The position numbers and the translations under genes were made by a program. Positions 1-9,427 of a stretch of 32,445 bases of DNA are shown piece after piece. The stretch covers positions 1-32,445 of the forward strand of contig JAOUME010000015.1 of NCBI GenBank assembly GCA_029881655.1. Direction: 5' to 3'. Under the pieces are notes generated by a model that did not search any database, was not told the origin of the DNA, and saw nothing but the letters and a program-made list of their open reading frames with translations. This stretch comes from Deltaproteobacteria bacterium. Lineage in GTDB: Bacteria > SAR324 > XYD2-FULL-50-16. Each line of letters begins with the position of its first letter. The first letter of the stretch is position 1.

Positions 1-1440
1 AGGAAACGAAGCTGAGTTTTTCTGGGTCGTCCGGGGCGGCCTTTATGGCGATGCCGTAGTTGAGGAATTCCTCCTTGTCGATCTCATCGATCAAGACATC
101 GCTGTGGTGTGGTGGGAAAGTCAGTCCCAAAGAGGCTTCGGCCAACCCGTAAACCGGCATGATGCTTTGTGATTTAAAGCCGTAGTCCTTAAAGCGCTCG
201 CAAAAGTGATCGATGGTTTCGCGGCTGACCTGCTCCGCTCCGTTAAAAGCGCATCTCCATGAACTCAAATCGATACCCTCTATGTCTTCATCTTTAATCT
301 TTTGGCAGCAGAGTTCGTAAGCGAAGTTTGGTCCGGCCGAAATGCTGCCCCGGTGCTGATGAATCGCCTTGAGCCATCTCTCGGGTCTCAGTAAAAAAGA
401 GATAGGCGATAAAATCACCAGAGGGCAGGCGTGATAAAGGGAGCCCAGCCAAGCCCCGATGAGGCCCATATCGTGGTAAAGGGGCAGCCAGCTGATAAAA
501 ACGTCTTTTGAGGTGATCCGGGTCGCCTTGCCCATAATGCGAATGTTCGCCAAAAGCTGTCGGTGGCTAAGAATTACGCCCTTGGGATTTCCGGTGCTCC
601 CGGAAGTGTACTGCAAAAAGGCGGTGTCATCGGTTCTTGCCGGAGATCGGGTAGGTTCCTGTTGATGCTCGGTAAGCTCCTCAAAAGTCACGATGGTTTT
701 GAGTTCCTCGACCTCGGCTTTCAGAAAATAACAAAATTTTTGGGCTTCTGGAACGGTGATTAAAAAGGGACTGCCCGCGTTTTTCAGGATAGCGGCGTGT
801 CTTTTCAAGTGATCCTCGATTTGCGAAAGTTTTGCGGGAGGATAGATGGGCACAGGGATTCCGCCTGAGTACAATATGCCGAAAAAACTATAGAAATATT
901 CCTTGCCGGTGGGCAACATGATGGCGACCGAATCGCCCTGCTTAAGTCCCTTTTTAACCAGACCGGCGGCGAGCTTTTCGGCGTTGGATTTTAGATCCCT
1001 GTAGGTGATGACGCTTTTTTGGTCTTTTTCGTCATAATAGGTTATATGGGGTCTGTCAGGGTGGTAGTAGTCAAACCAATCCAAAACTTCGTTGAGAGTT
1101 TCAGCCTGGGTCGGCGGGGAATCTCCTTGTGGCTGTTATCGGGTATCTCCGCTTTAAGAATCGGCGCAAACTTATGGACTGGGTTGGCGTTAAGCACCGC
1201 TTCTAGAAGATCTTTCGTCTTGTCGGCTGTGGCCAGGATATGGTCGGGGAGTTTAACGTTAAAGACCTGCTCGATTTGGCTTAATAGTTCGATCTTACCC
1301 AGGCTGTCAAAACCCAGTTCGCCTTCCAATTGGCTTTCCAGAGTTACCTTTAGGTTTTCGGACTTGTGGGGGTGGATTTTTAAAATCACCTCGGTAACGC
1401 TTGCTAGGAGTTTGTCCTCAATCCTTTTTTTTGAATCCAT
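1..1440 (-). CDS. ACP-fatty acyl-AMP ligase (FAAL-like), 3' end beyond window, apparent frameshift
   Basis: The ATG at 1440 opens an acyl carrier domain of about 90 residues. The phosphopantetheine site is the serine in GFDSLGKIELL. That frame stops at 1042. The -1 frame is open from 1135 to the window edge and encodes an adenylation domain: YYHPDRPHITYYD, the P-loop-like YTSGSTGNPKGVILSH, WLPLYHDMGLIG, SAGPNFAYELC and AFNGAEQV. These are hallmarks of fatty acyl-AMP ligases, which activate fatty acids as acyl-adenylates and pass them to a carrier protein. Adding one base to the GGGG run at 1116-1119 (CCCC in the mRNA) joins the two frames smoothly as ...KEIPPPTQAETLNEV..., so one base appears to be missing there. 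It could be a sequencing error, a real mutation or, less likely, programmed frameshifting. No good ribosome-binding site precedes the ATG. The C-terminal adenylation subdomain lies outside the window. Confidence 0.85.
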
Positions 1441-1601
1441 ATGTTAAAACAGGTTTAAAAAAATGTTAACACGTAATAAAATAAATTAAATTTCAAAGGG
1501 TCCATAAGGATTGAAGGATCATTTATAATTGCTAATTTTACTTGAAAACAGCACAAAAAGCCAATCCAAATTAATTCAACACCAAATGATAAAGGTGGTT
1601 T

Positions 1602-1769
1602 ATGAAAAAATTGTATGTTTGCAGCGTTTGCGCTTATACTTATTACGAAGAAGAAGGAGATCCCGAGGGTGGAATTTTACCGGGGACCAAGTTCGAAAAA
1701 CTTCCTGAGGATTGGTGTTGTCCGGTTTGCGGTGTCGGGAGGGAGGAATTTAATGCTTTTAACGATTAA
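1602..1769 (+). CDS. Rubredoxin
   Basis: This 55-residue protein has the two iron-binding knuckles of a rubredoxin. The first is YVCSVCAY (Cys7, Cys10); the second is CCPVCG, in which Cys40 and Cys43 fit the CPxCG ligand pattern. Between them lie the family's [20 protein letters not shown] segment features, including the conserved aromatic residues. Rubredoxins hold a single Fe(Cys)4 centre and carry one electron in the cytoplasm, often to reductases that remove oxygen or peroxide. The start is supported by AAAGGTGG about 5 nt upstream. It sits 25 nt before the class II amidotransferase on the same strand, so the two are probably cotranscribed. Two adjacent cysteines at 39-40 are slightly unusual. 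Confidence 0.93.
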   Translation: MKKLYVCSVCAYTYYEEEGDPEGGILPGTKFEKLPEDWCCPVCGVGREEFNAFND

Positions 1770-1794
1770 GCTCAGCTAACAGGAGGATATCACG

Positions 1795-2562
1795 ATGTGC
1801 CAGTTAATGGGGATGAGTGCCAATGTTCCAACCGATATCTGCTTTAGTTTTACGGGACTGATCCAAAGAGGCGGTGTTACTGGTCCTCATAGGGACGGTT
1901 GGGGAATCGCTTTTTATGAGGGGCGGGGCTGTCGGTTTTTCCACGACCAGTATGCTGGGTGTGAATCCCAGATCGCCGGGTTGGTTAAGGAGTTCCCCAT
2001 CAAAAGTCATATCGTCATCAGCCATATTCGTAAGGCTAATCGAGGCAGGATTTGTCTGGAGAATACCCATCCCTTCGTAAGGGAGCTATGGGGTTGCTAC
2101 TGGTCTTTCGCGCATAACGGTCAACTTAAAGGGATCAAAAAAAAATCCCTGACGCATTATCATCCGGTCGGCTCGACCGACAGTGAGTATGCGTTTTGCT
2201 GGATGCTTGACCAGATCAAAGACAAGTTTCCAAAAAAACCGGAAAGCAAGGTTAAACTCAAAGGCTTTATTAATCAACTGAGCGATCAACTCGCGGAGCG
2301 GGGAATTTTTAACATGTTGCTTTCGGATTCGGTTTATCTTTATACCTACTGCTCGACGAAGCTATGTTGGATTACCAGAAAGGCGCCTTTCGGAGAAGCC
2401 GAGCTAAAGGATGTTGAAATGAAAGTGAATTTTTGTCACCAAACCACACCCAAAGACATCGTAAGCGTAGTGGCCACCGAGCAACTGACGAACAATGAAA
2501 AATGGGTTCAAATGAGCAAGGGCGACTTTTTGGTTTTTAAAAATGGGTTATCAACTGTCTAG
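1795..2562 (+). CDS. yafJ: Class II glutamine amidotransferase, YafJ family
   Basis: The 255-residue product matches E. coli YafJ in length and in many blocks. The nucleophilic Cys2 follows the initiator Met ([19 protein letters not shown]). It also has [27 protein letters not shown], the AHNGQL oxyanion-hole region, [11 protein letters not shown] and FNMLLSDS. Class II amidotransferases hydrolyse glutamine or act as related N-terminal-nucleophile hydrolases. YafJ-type proteins stand alone, and their physiological acceptor is not established. AGGAGG lies 9 nt before the ATG, an excellent start signal. It follows the rubredoxin gene with a 25-nt gap. No synthase domain is fused to it. Confidence 0.93.
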   Translation: MCQLMGMSANVPTDICFSFTGLIQRGGVTGPHRDGWGIAFYEGRGCRFFHDQYAGCESQIAGLVKEFPIKSHIVISHIRKANRGRICLENTHPFVRELWGCYWSFAHNGQLKGIKKKSLTHYHPVGSTDSEYAFCWMLDQIKDKFPKKPESKVKLKGFINQLSDQLAERGIFNMLLSDSVYLYTYCSTKLCWITRKAPFGEAELKDVEMKVNFCHQTTPKDIVSVVATEQLTNNEKWVQMSKGDFLVFKNGLSTV

Positions 2563-2576
2563 CGGACAAACTGATT

Positions 2577-2942
2577 TTAAAATTCCGGAACGACTCCAAA
2601 GCAGTTAATCAAAAAATCGATTTTTTCTTGCGAGTCATCCGGGATGTAATTAATCTCGAAGCCATTTTCAACCAGCCCCTTCATGAAGCCTTCCCTGTTC
2701 CACTTACAGGTAGCGTTGAAAGTAAAAAAAACAGGTCCCTGAATATCGGGAAGTCCCTCATCGGGGATGGAAATTCTCAAACTGAGTTTCTCGTTAAGCT
2801 CAATGGGTTCATTGCTGATGATCAAGAGCCCTATCAGTGAAATATTCTGCAGATGTCCTATGATCTGGTGAGTTGAGTCGTCCATTACTTCGAGCAAATC
2901 GGATAGATAAGATCTTTCAGCTTGCCTTTGATTATTTTCCAT
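2577..2942 (-). CDS. PilZ-domain protein (probable c-di-GMP receptor)
   Basis: A protein of about 121 residues consisting of little more than one PilZ domain. Both parts of the c-di-GMP-binding signature are visible: an RxxxR motif (RQAER, near residues 6-10) and [D/N]xSxxG as NISLIG. They are followed by the beta-rich barrel, including FNATCKWN. It may act as a small soluble receptor or adaptor. The chosen ATG at 2942 places RxxxR close to the N-terminus as in other PilZ proteins and has a weak ACGGA upstream. The frame is open to an alternative ATG at 3026, with an intermediate one at 2969, and neither has a convincing ribosome-binding site. It is convergent with the amidotransferase gene, 14 nt away. 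Confidence 0.75.
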   Translation of the reverse strand: MENNQRQAERSYLSDLLEVMDDSTHQIIGHLQNISLIGLLIISNEPIELNEKLSLRISIPDEGLPDIQGPVFFTFNATCKWNREGFMKGLVENGFEINYIPDDSQEKIDFLINCFGVVPEF

Positions 2943-3404
2943 TGTTATTGATTTTCCGTAACGGTTCATAATGGCGCCGATGTCCGGTTTTTTGCCGAAG
3001 GCGCAGGATTGCGTTATTATGATCATCTAACCGATTTAAGGTTAGCGATAAAATGATTCTGAATCAATGATTTAATTTATATTTTTTCTGTTTGGCCTTT
3101 TTTATAGCGTAAAAATCCAAGTAGGGACTCTTTTATAACGGAGATCAAACCCTGTCCGATTGGTCGGATTTGGATTTGTTTACTTTATCCTTAACTTAAT
3201 AATCCGACATCATTTCATTTTTAAGATGAGTTACTGAGCGATTAAGAAAAGCCTCATCCGGTTTGATGACAATATGTGATGAAGTGAGCTATAGCTGTGG
3301 TTCTAATGGCAGTTTAGAACAAAATGATTGCTATGGAGAGCATAATCAGGTATGAATAAACCCTGCCAAATGGATAGTCAAACCTTCAAAGGTTAAGTCG
3401 TTTC
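2943..3404. other. Intergenic region between pilZ gene and hybrid kinase
   Basis: No gene was recognised here. The region is AT-rich and holds several inverted repeats: CTAACC-N7-GGTTAG at 3027-3045, the palindrome TGATTC-T-GAATCA at 3054-3066, TCCGA-N4-TCGGA at 3155-3168, and AACCTT-CA-AAGGTT at 3381-3394, which lies 10 nt before the kinase ATG. The first and last share the half-site AAGGTTA. Divergent promoters would be expected, but no convincing -35/-10 pair was found. If the PilZ protein begins at its upstream ATG, part of this region is coding. Confidence 0.5.
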
Positions 3405-6400
3405 ATGTTATTTCCTGAAAACGTTATATTTAAAGATTGTGTTGGCCTGAAACTCAAGGGTAAGATTCTCCGGTTTTTGGTTGGATGGCTATTAATTATT
3501 GTTTTTATTTTCAGTTATTCTACTATTCTTGTCGCCGAAGTCTTGGTCCTTGGTGATGAGGCCCAAAAAATCCGAGCGGGGAAGTATCTGGAGTTGTATT
3601 TGGATGAAACCGGGGTAAAAAACATAAAGGATATTGAGCAACTGGAAGCCGAGAGCGCGCTTGTCGCGTCAGAGAGCGTTGTTCCGAACTATGGTTTTAC
3701 CAGAGCGAGCTTATGGGCCAAACTGAGGGTTAAAAATTCAGGCGACATAAAAAAAACGGTCTATCTTGAAGTCGATTATCCCCATCTAGACCATTTAAAC
3801 CTGTTTCATCCATTCGGCGACGAGGGGCAGTATCGAATAGAGCGTTATGGGGACAGCCTACCCTTTAATCAGAGAAAGCTTCACCACCGAAATTTCGTCA
3901 CTCACTTTGAAATTGAAGCCTTCGAGGAAAGAGTTATTTACTTTCAGCTGTCTACCCAGGATACCCTTCAGTTTCCCCTGATTGTTTATGCCAATGAATA
4001 TTTTATCAATCAGGAGCATAATGATCAATTTGTCTTCGGTTTTTATTACGGTTTGATGATTGTTCTGGTCGTCTATAGTTTGATCTTGTTTTATATGATC
4101 AGGGATAAAAGCTACCTGATCTATTTCTTTTACTTAATCGGTTATGTTCTGTTCCAACTGATTCTCAACGGTTACGCCTATGAGCTATTGTGGTCTGATT
4201 ACCCATGGTGGGCGAAAAGAAGTCGTGTTTTTTTTATCGGGTTTGGATTTTTCTTTGCCTTGTTTTTCGCGAAAATTATTTTAAACACTCATAAAAAATT
4301 ACCCAAGCTGGACAAGGTCATTCAGGTATTTATGGTCGGCAATGTCTTCATCATGCCTTTATCCCTAATCGTGGATTTTTATATTATGATTCAAGTCGCA
4401 GTTTTTTACGCGGCTCCTTGTGTCTTCATTATCATGTGGGCTGGGATCAGAAGCGCCATGAAAAAATACCGCCCGGCCATATTATATCTTTCAGCCTGGC
4501 TGATGATCGCTTTGGGGATATTAGTTAGCGTTCTTAGGGCGTTCGGTATTCTGCCAAGAACTCTATTGACTGAATACGGGATGCAGATCGGCTCGGTTTT
4601 CGAAGTGGTCCTGTTTTTCTTCGGGTTGGCGGATCGTATGAATTTCTTAAGAAGGGAAAGACTTCAGGTTCAAGAAAATCTATTGAAAACCCAAGGAGAG
4701 CTTTTAAGTCATTTAAAACAAACCGACCGTATGAAGGACGAGTTTTTAGCTAACACCACCCATGAGCTAAAAACACCACTCCATGGGATCATAGGGCTTT
4801 CCGAATCCATTTTGAGCAAATCAAAATCGAACCTGAATTCCAAGGAAAAAGAAAATATCTCTCTTATCTCAAATAGTGGCAGACGTCTATTAACTCTGGT
4901 TGAAAGCCTTTTGGATCTTTCAAGCATCAAGTTCGGTAATGTCAGACTCGATTTAAAACCCGTTGACCTAAAAAAGACCGTTGATATCGTGCTGACATTT
5001 TCCCAGACGCTGGTAATGAACAAAAAATTAACGCTCATCAATGACGTTCCTGAGAAATTGCCGAAAATTGAGGCGGATGAAAACCGGCTCGAACAGATTT
5101 TATATAATCTGATCTCAAACGCGATTAAGCACACCGAAGAAGGAGAGATCGTCGTCTCGGCCGTTACCCAGAATCGCGACCTAAAAATAACGGTTTCTGA
5201 TACGGGTATCGGGATTAATTTCAACAAAGAAGATTCCATTTTCGATCCCTTTGTCCTCGGGAAGGATGAAAAGAGTCAGTTTCATGGTGTAGGTTTGGGT
5301 TTGAGTATCTGTCGCTCTCTTGTCGAACTTCATCGAGGAAAAATCGCTTTTGAATCCACCGTCGGTAAGGGGACCGAGTTTTTTTTCACCATACCGCTTT
5401 ATACAAAACTCGAAGATCCTAAAGAGTCAGCAATCATAGACACCCGGAATCAGTTACAGACGGATTTGCCTGAAATTCAGATGGAAAGGGGGAGCCTGGA
5501 AACGCAAAACCAGGAAGGGTATCGGATTTTCGCGGTGGATGACGATCCGATTAATCATCATGTTCTGGAAAATTATCTGGAGGGGGAAAATATGATTTTA
5601 AGTAAATTTCTGGACCCCGAAGAAGCCTTAAGTTTTGTTTTTGAGGAGCAAAAACCGGATCTGATCCTTCTGGACATCATGATGCCGAAGCTTTCAGGGT
5701 TCGAGTTTATCAAGGCTTTGCGTAAAAAATATAGCGAATCGGAACTGCCTGTTATCTTTCTTACTGCCAAGGATCAGATCCAAAGCCTAGTGGAGGGGTT
5801 TTCGTTGGGAGGGAGCGATTATGTCACTAAACCTTTTAACAGAAACGAAATCATCAACCGGATTCAAAAATGCCTTTTCGCGAGACAAACCAGGGATCAT
5901 CTTCATTCACTCCGTGCCTTCGCCGAGAAATTTACGGATTTTGATGACATCCCAGCCCTTTTTAAAAATATCGTTGATCTTCATTGCCGTCACAATTATT
6001 TAAGTCAGGCCGCCTACTATCAAAACGGCGAACTAATTCATCACAACGGGACGCAAAATAAGGATTCTCCCTTTTTGCCTGAGACCCCGTCTGAACAGAT
6101 ATTGGCTTTTTTTAATCAGATGGAAGATGAGATCACTCTTATAAAGCTTGAAGGGACAAAGAATAAAATCGATCCGGTTAAGGCGGGGATTTTGAGACCC
6201 TCGGTTAAACAAGGCTGTCTGATGGTCTTGAATATCGAGGAAATCAAAGGTCATCATATCGCCATTCACTCTACTCAGGAAAACACTGTTCTCAGGGAGG
6301 TTGGGGAGGAGTATTTTCGCAATCTGGTTCGTATGATCAATTCGTTGCCCAGATTATCCAGTGAAACAGCCTCAGATGAGATACCGGAGAAAAAAGATCT

Positions 6401-6722
6401 GGAAAATATCTTTCGTATCATGAAACACCAAAAGGATATTGCGTTTATCAAATCTGAAAGCCCTTATTGTAAAGTCGTTCTCGATACACCTTTTGATGAT
6501 AGTTTTCTACTTAGAACCACGATCCAAAAGATCGAGAGCTACTTTAACGGTAAAACCTTCGTTAGGGTTCATCGATCCTATTTGATCAACCCGCAAAAGA
6601 TCGAATTGATTAAAAAAAGTAAGCAACGTGATCTATGTGTCCAGGTGAAGGTTCCACAGGAGAAGGCCGAAATTATCCCGATCGGGCGTTCTTACCGTGA
6701 TCGGGTTAAGGAGCTTGTATGA
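3405..6722 (+). CDS. Membrane hybrid histidine kinase: 7TMR-DISM sensor, kinase, receiver, LytTR output
   Basis: An 1105-residue protein. After an N-terminal signal/anchor (about 20-45) comes a periplasmic sensor domain of the 7TMR-DISM type (about 50-190) and a seven-helix membrane block (about 205-410) ending in a short coiled coil. The kinase core follows: HisKA with His453 in THELKTPLHG, and an ATPase domain with N box (LISNAIKH), G1 (DTGIG) and G2 (GVGLGLSIC). A receiver domain (about 706-820) has acidic pocket DDD at 712-714, phospho-acceptor Asp757 in LLDIMMPK and a KPF motif. A linker of about 170 residues leads to a LytTR DNA-binding domain (about 1010-1103: FVRVHRSYLINPQKIELI). The chain therefore contains sensor, kinase, receiver and DNA-binding output together, which is unusual. 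No separate response regulator is adjacent. The start is the first ATG after an in-frame stop; only a weak AAGG lies upstream. Confidence 0.93.
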   Translation: MLFPENVIFKDCVGLKLKGKILRFLVGWLLIIVFIFSYSTILVAEVLVLGDEAQKIRAGKYLELYLDETGVKNIKDIEQLEAESALVASESVVPNYGFTRASLWAKLRVKNSGDIKKTVYLEVDYPHLDHLNLFHPFGDEGQYRIERYGDSLPFNQRKLHHRNFVTHFEIEAFEERVIYFQLSTQDTLQFPLIVYANEYFINQEHNDQFVFGFYYGLMIVLVVYSLILFYMIRDKSYLIYFFYLIGYVLFQLILNGYAYELLWSDYPWWAKRSRVFFIGFGFFFALFFAKIILNTHKKLPKLDKVIQVFMVGNVFIMPLSLIVDFYIMIQVAVFYAAPCVFIIMWAGIRSAMKKYRPAILYLSAWLMIALGILVSVLRAFGILPRTLLTEYGMQIGSVFEVVLFFFGLADRMNFLRRERLQVQENLLKTQGELLSHLKQTDRMKDEFLANTTHELKTPLHGIIGLSESILSKSKSNLNSKEKENISLISNSGRRLLTLVESLLDLSSIKFGNVRLDLKPVDLKKTVDIVLTFSQTLVMNKKLTLINDVPEKLPKIEADENRLEQILYNLISNAIKHTEEGEIVVSAVTQNRDLKITVSDTGIGINFNKEDSIFDPFVLGKDEKSQFHGVGLGLSICRSLVELHRGKIAFESTVGKGTEFFFTIPLYTKLEDPKESAIIDTRNQLQTDLPEIQMERGSLETQNQEGYRIFAVDDDPINHHVLENYLEGENMILSKFLDPEEALSFVFEEQKPDLILLDIMMPKLSGFEFIKALRKKYSESELPVIFLTAKDQIQSLVEGFSLGGSDYVTKPFNRNEIINRIQKCLFARQTRDHLHSLRAFAEKFTDFDDIPALFKNIVDLHCRHNYLSQAAYYQNGELIHHNGTQNKDSPFLPETPSEQILAFFNQMEDEITLIKLEGTKNKIDPVKAGILRPSVKQGCLMVLNIEEIKGHHIAIHSTQENTVLREVGEEYFRNLVRMINSLPRLSSETASDEIPEKKDLENIFRIMKHQKDIAFIKSESPYCKVVLDTPFDDSFLLRTTIQKIESYFNGKTFVRVHRSYLINPQKIELIKKSKQRDLCVQVKVPQEKAEIIPIGRSYRDRVKELV

Positions 6723-6751
6723 TAACAATCAGTTAAAATAGAACTCAATCC

Positions 6752-6782
6752 AAAAAAAAAGCTGACCGAAGTCAGCTTTTTT
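6752..6782. terminator. Bidirectional intrinsic terminator
   Basis: A run of nine A is followed by GCTGAC-CGAA-GTCAGC and a run of T. The stem is 6 bp of perfect pairing with a tetraloop, extended by A-T pairs. It lies 30 nt after the kinase stop (plus strand) and 22 nt after the groEL stop (minus strand). The A and T tracts let it end transcription from both sides. Confidence 0.9.
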
Positions 6783-6804
6783 CTGGAAGTAAACAGAGGG
6801 GGGA

Positions 6805-8505
<1,701 letters not shown>

Positions 8506-8529
8506 TTAACTTGAATTTTTTACTGGGTC

Positions 8530-8817
8530 CTACTCGATGATTGCCAGGACATCTTCTTCTTTCATCATCAGATATTCCTCGCCGTCAATGGTGATTTCGG
8601 TGCCTGAATATTTACCGAATAGTACCTTGTCGCCTTTCTTGACATCAAGCGGGGTGATCTTGCCATCCTCACGTTTAATGCCACTGCCGACAGCGATAAT
8701 CTCACCCTCTTGGGGCTTTTCTTTGGCTGTGTCGGGGATGATGATCCCGCTGGCTGTCTTGTTTTCCGCTTCACGGCGTTTGACGATCACTCTATCGTGT
8801 AAAGGTCTGATTTTCAT
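8530..8817 (-). CDS. groS: Co-chaperonin GroES (10 kDa)
   Basis: The 95-residue product has the usual GroES start [14 protein letters not shown], the mobile loop ([14 protein letters not shown]) and [12 protein letters not shown] near the C-terminus. GroES forms the seven-membered lid on GroEL. The ATG at 8817 is preferred over an in-frame TTG at 8823 because GAAGGA is about 8 nt from the ATG but only 2-3 nt from the TTG. MKIRPL is also the normal family N-terminus. It is the first gene of the groES-groEL operon. Confidence 0.98.
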   Translation of the reverse strand: MKIRPLHDRVIVKRREAENKTASGIIIPDTAKEKPQEGEIIAVGSGIKREDGKITPLDVKKGDKVLFGKYSGTEITIDGEEYLMMKEEDVLAIIE

Positions 8818-8918
8818 AACCAAAGTCCTTCTTGTGGGGTTGTTAAATTAAAATACCCTCTCCTTGCTCGTTTTAGTCGGTAGGAAAGGGTCATTGTCAC
8901 TGAAAATCTAAATTCTTA

Positions 8919-8945
8919 TCAGCACTCCTTTTTAACGAGTGCTAA
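8919..8945. promoter_or_regulatory. CIRCE operator (HrcA binding site)
   Basis: TCAGCACTC-N9-GAGTGCTAA differs at one position from the CIRCE consensus TTAGCACTC-N9-GAGTGCTAA. It lies just after the -10 box of the groES promoter, where bound HrcA would block transcription initiation. This predicts HrcA-mediated heat-shock control of groESL. The hrcA gene itself is not in the window. Confidence 0.95.
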
Positions 8946-8949
8946 TAAA

Positions 8950-8978
8950 ATAATAACCAAAATTAAAACCAACGTCAA
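8950..8978 (-). promoter_or_regulatory. groS: groES-groEL sigma70-type promoter
   Basis: On the minus strand, TTGACG (8978-8973) and TATTAT (8955-8950) are separated by exactly 17 nt. This is a near-consensus housekeeping promoter. The -10 box abuts the CIRCE operator, matching the layout of HrcA-repressed chaperonin operons. The leader to the groES start is about 120 nt. Confidence 0.88.
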
Positions 8979-9156
8979 TACAGAATCAATAAAGATTGTA
9001 ACCGATTGATAAATAAAACAATAAAACTTGTTTTCCCAGCTGGACTATCAATGACCGTGGAGGGAATCAGTATAGAAGACAAAACGAAGACAATATCCTG
9101 GGTTTTTAATATGGCGATGAGCAGGGTTGTCTTTAAGGCGGTCGTAGTTTAACAGT

Positions 9157-9417
9157 TCATGAAAGAGGTGGCAAATATTTTTCCATTTCTTCAAATAGGT
9201 TCTCTTGAACCGGAAAGCGGCCACAGATCGACTGATTATTGTAAATGACCTGGCCTTGAAGCAGGACTTCAAAGATCTGGTTATGACCTTTGATGAGTTC
9301 CGGCTTGATGTTATAGTGTTTTAAGATCGCCCTGGCCAAACTGGAGGCTTTTTCAAGATACCCTCATTCCTCGCAGTAGCGGATTTGGATGATGATGTCA
9401 TTTTTGGGTTTTGCCAT
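9157..9417 (-). CDS. SelW-like Rdx-family selenoprotein (in-frame UGA = Sec18)
   Basis: Reading from the ATG at 9417, codon 18 (9366-9364) is TGA inside IRYCEE-U-GYLEKA, the CxxU redox motif of the SelW/Rdx thioredoxin-like family (Cys15, Sec18). The frame then continues for 68 codons through family features FEVLLQGQVIYN and GRFP to a stop at 9157, giving 86 residues, normal for SelW-like proteins. A standard gene caller would cut it to the part after the UGA. A hairpin at a suitable distance after the UGA fits a bacterial SECIS. AAGG lies 9 nt before the ATG, which begins 10 nt after the aldehyde dehydrogenase stop. This implies cotranscription with that gene. The likely role is a small cytoplasmic thiol/selenol redox protein with unknown partner. 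Readthrough needs SelA/B/C/D elsewhere in the genome. Confidence 0.93.
9329..9348 (-). promoter_or_regulatory. Putative bacterial SECIS hairpin
   Basis: The transcript downstream of the Sec UGA can fold CCUCCA and UGG-(CC)-AGG into a short stem with a 2-nt bulge and a GUU apical loop. The first loop base is a G, 23 nt after the UGA. A guanosine at the start of a small apical loop at about this distance is the known minimal pattern for SelB recognition in bacteria. The fold was judged by eye. Confidence 0.6.
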
Positions 9418-9427
9418 TCCGTTTGCC

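Noticed and set aside
1019-1447. 142-residue plus-strand ORF antisense to the ACP domain
   Set aside because: The opposite strand encodes a clear carrier domain and the start of the ligase; the plus-strand product has no family features.
9048-9272. 74-residue ORF downstream of and overlapping the selenoprotein
   Set aside because: Different frame from the SelW-like protein; no ribosome-binding site and no recognisable features.
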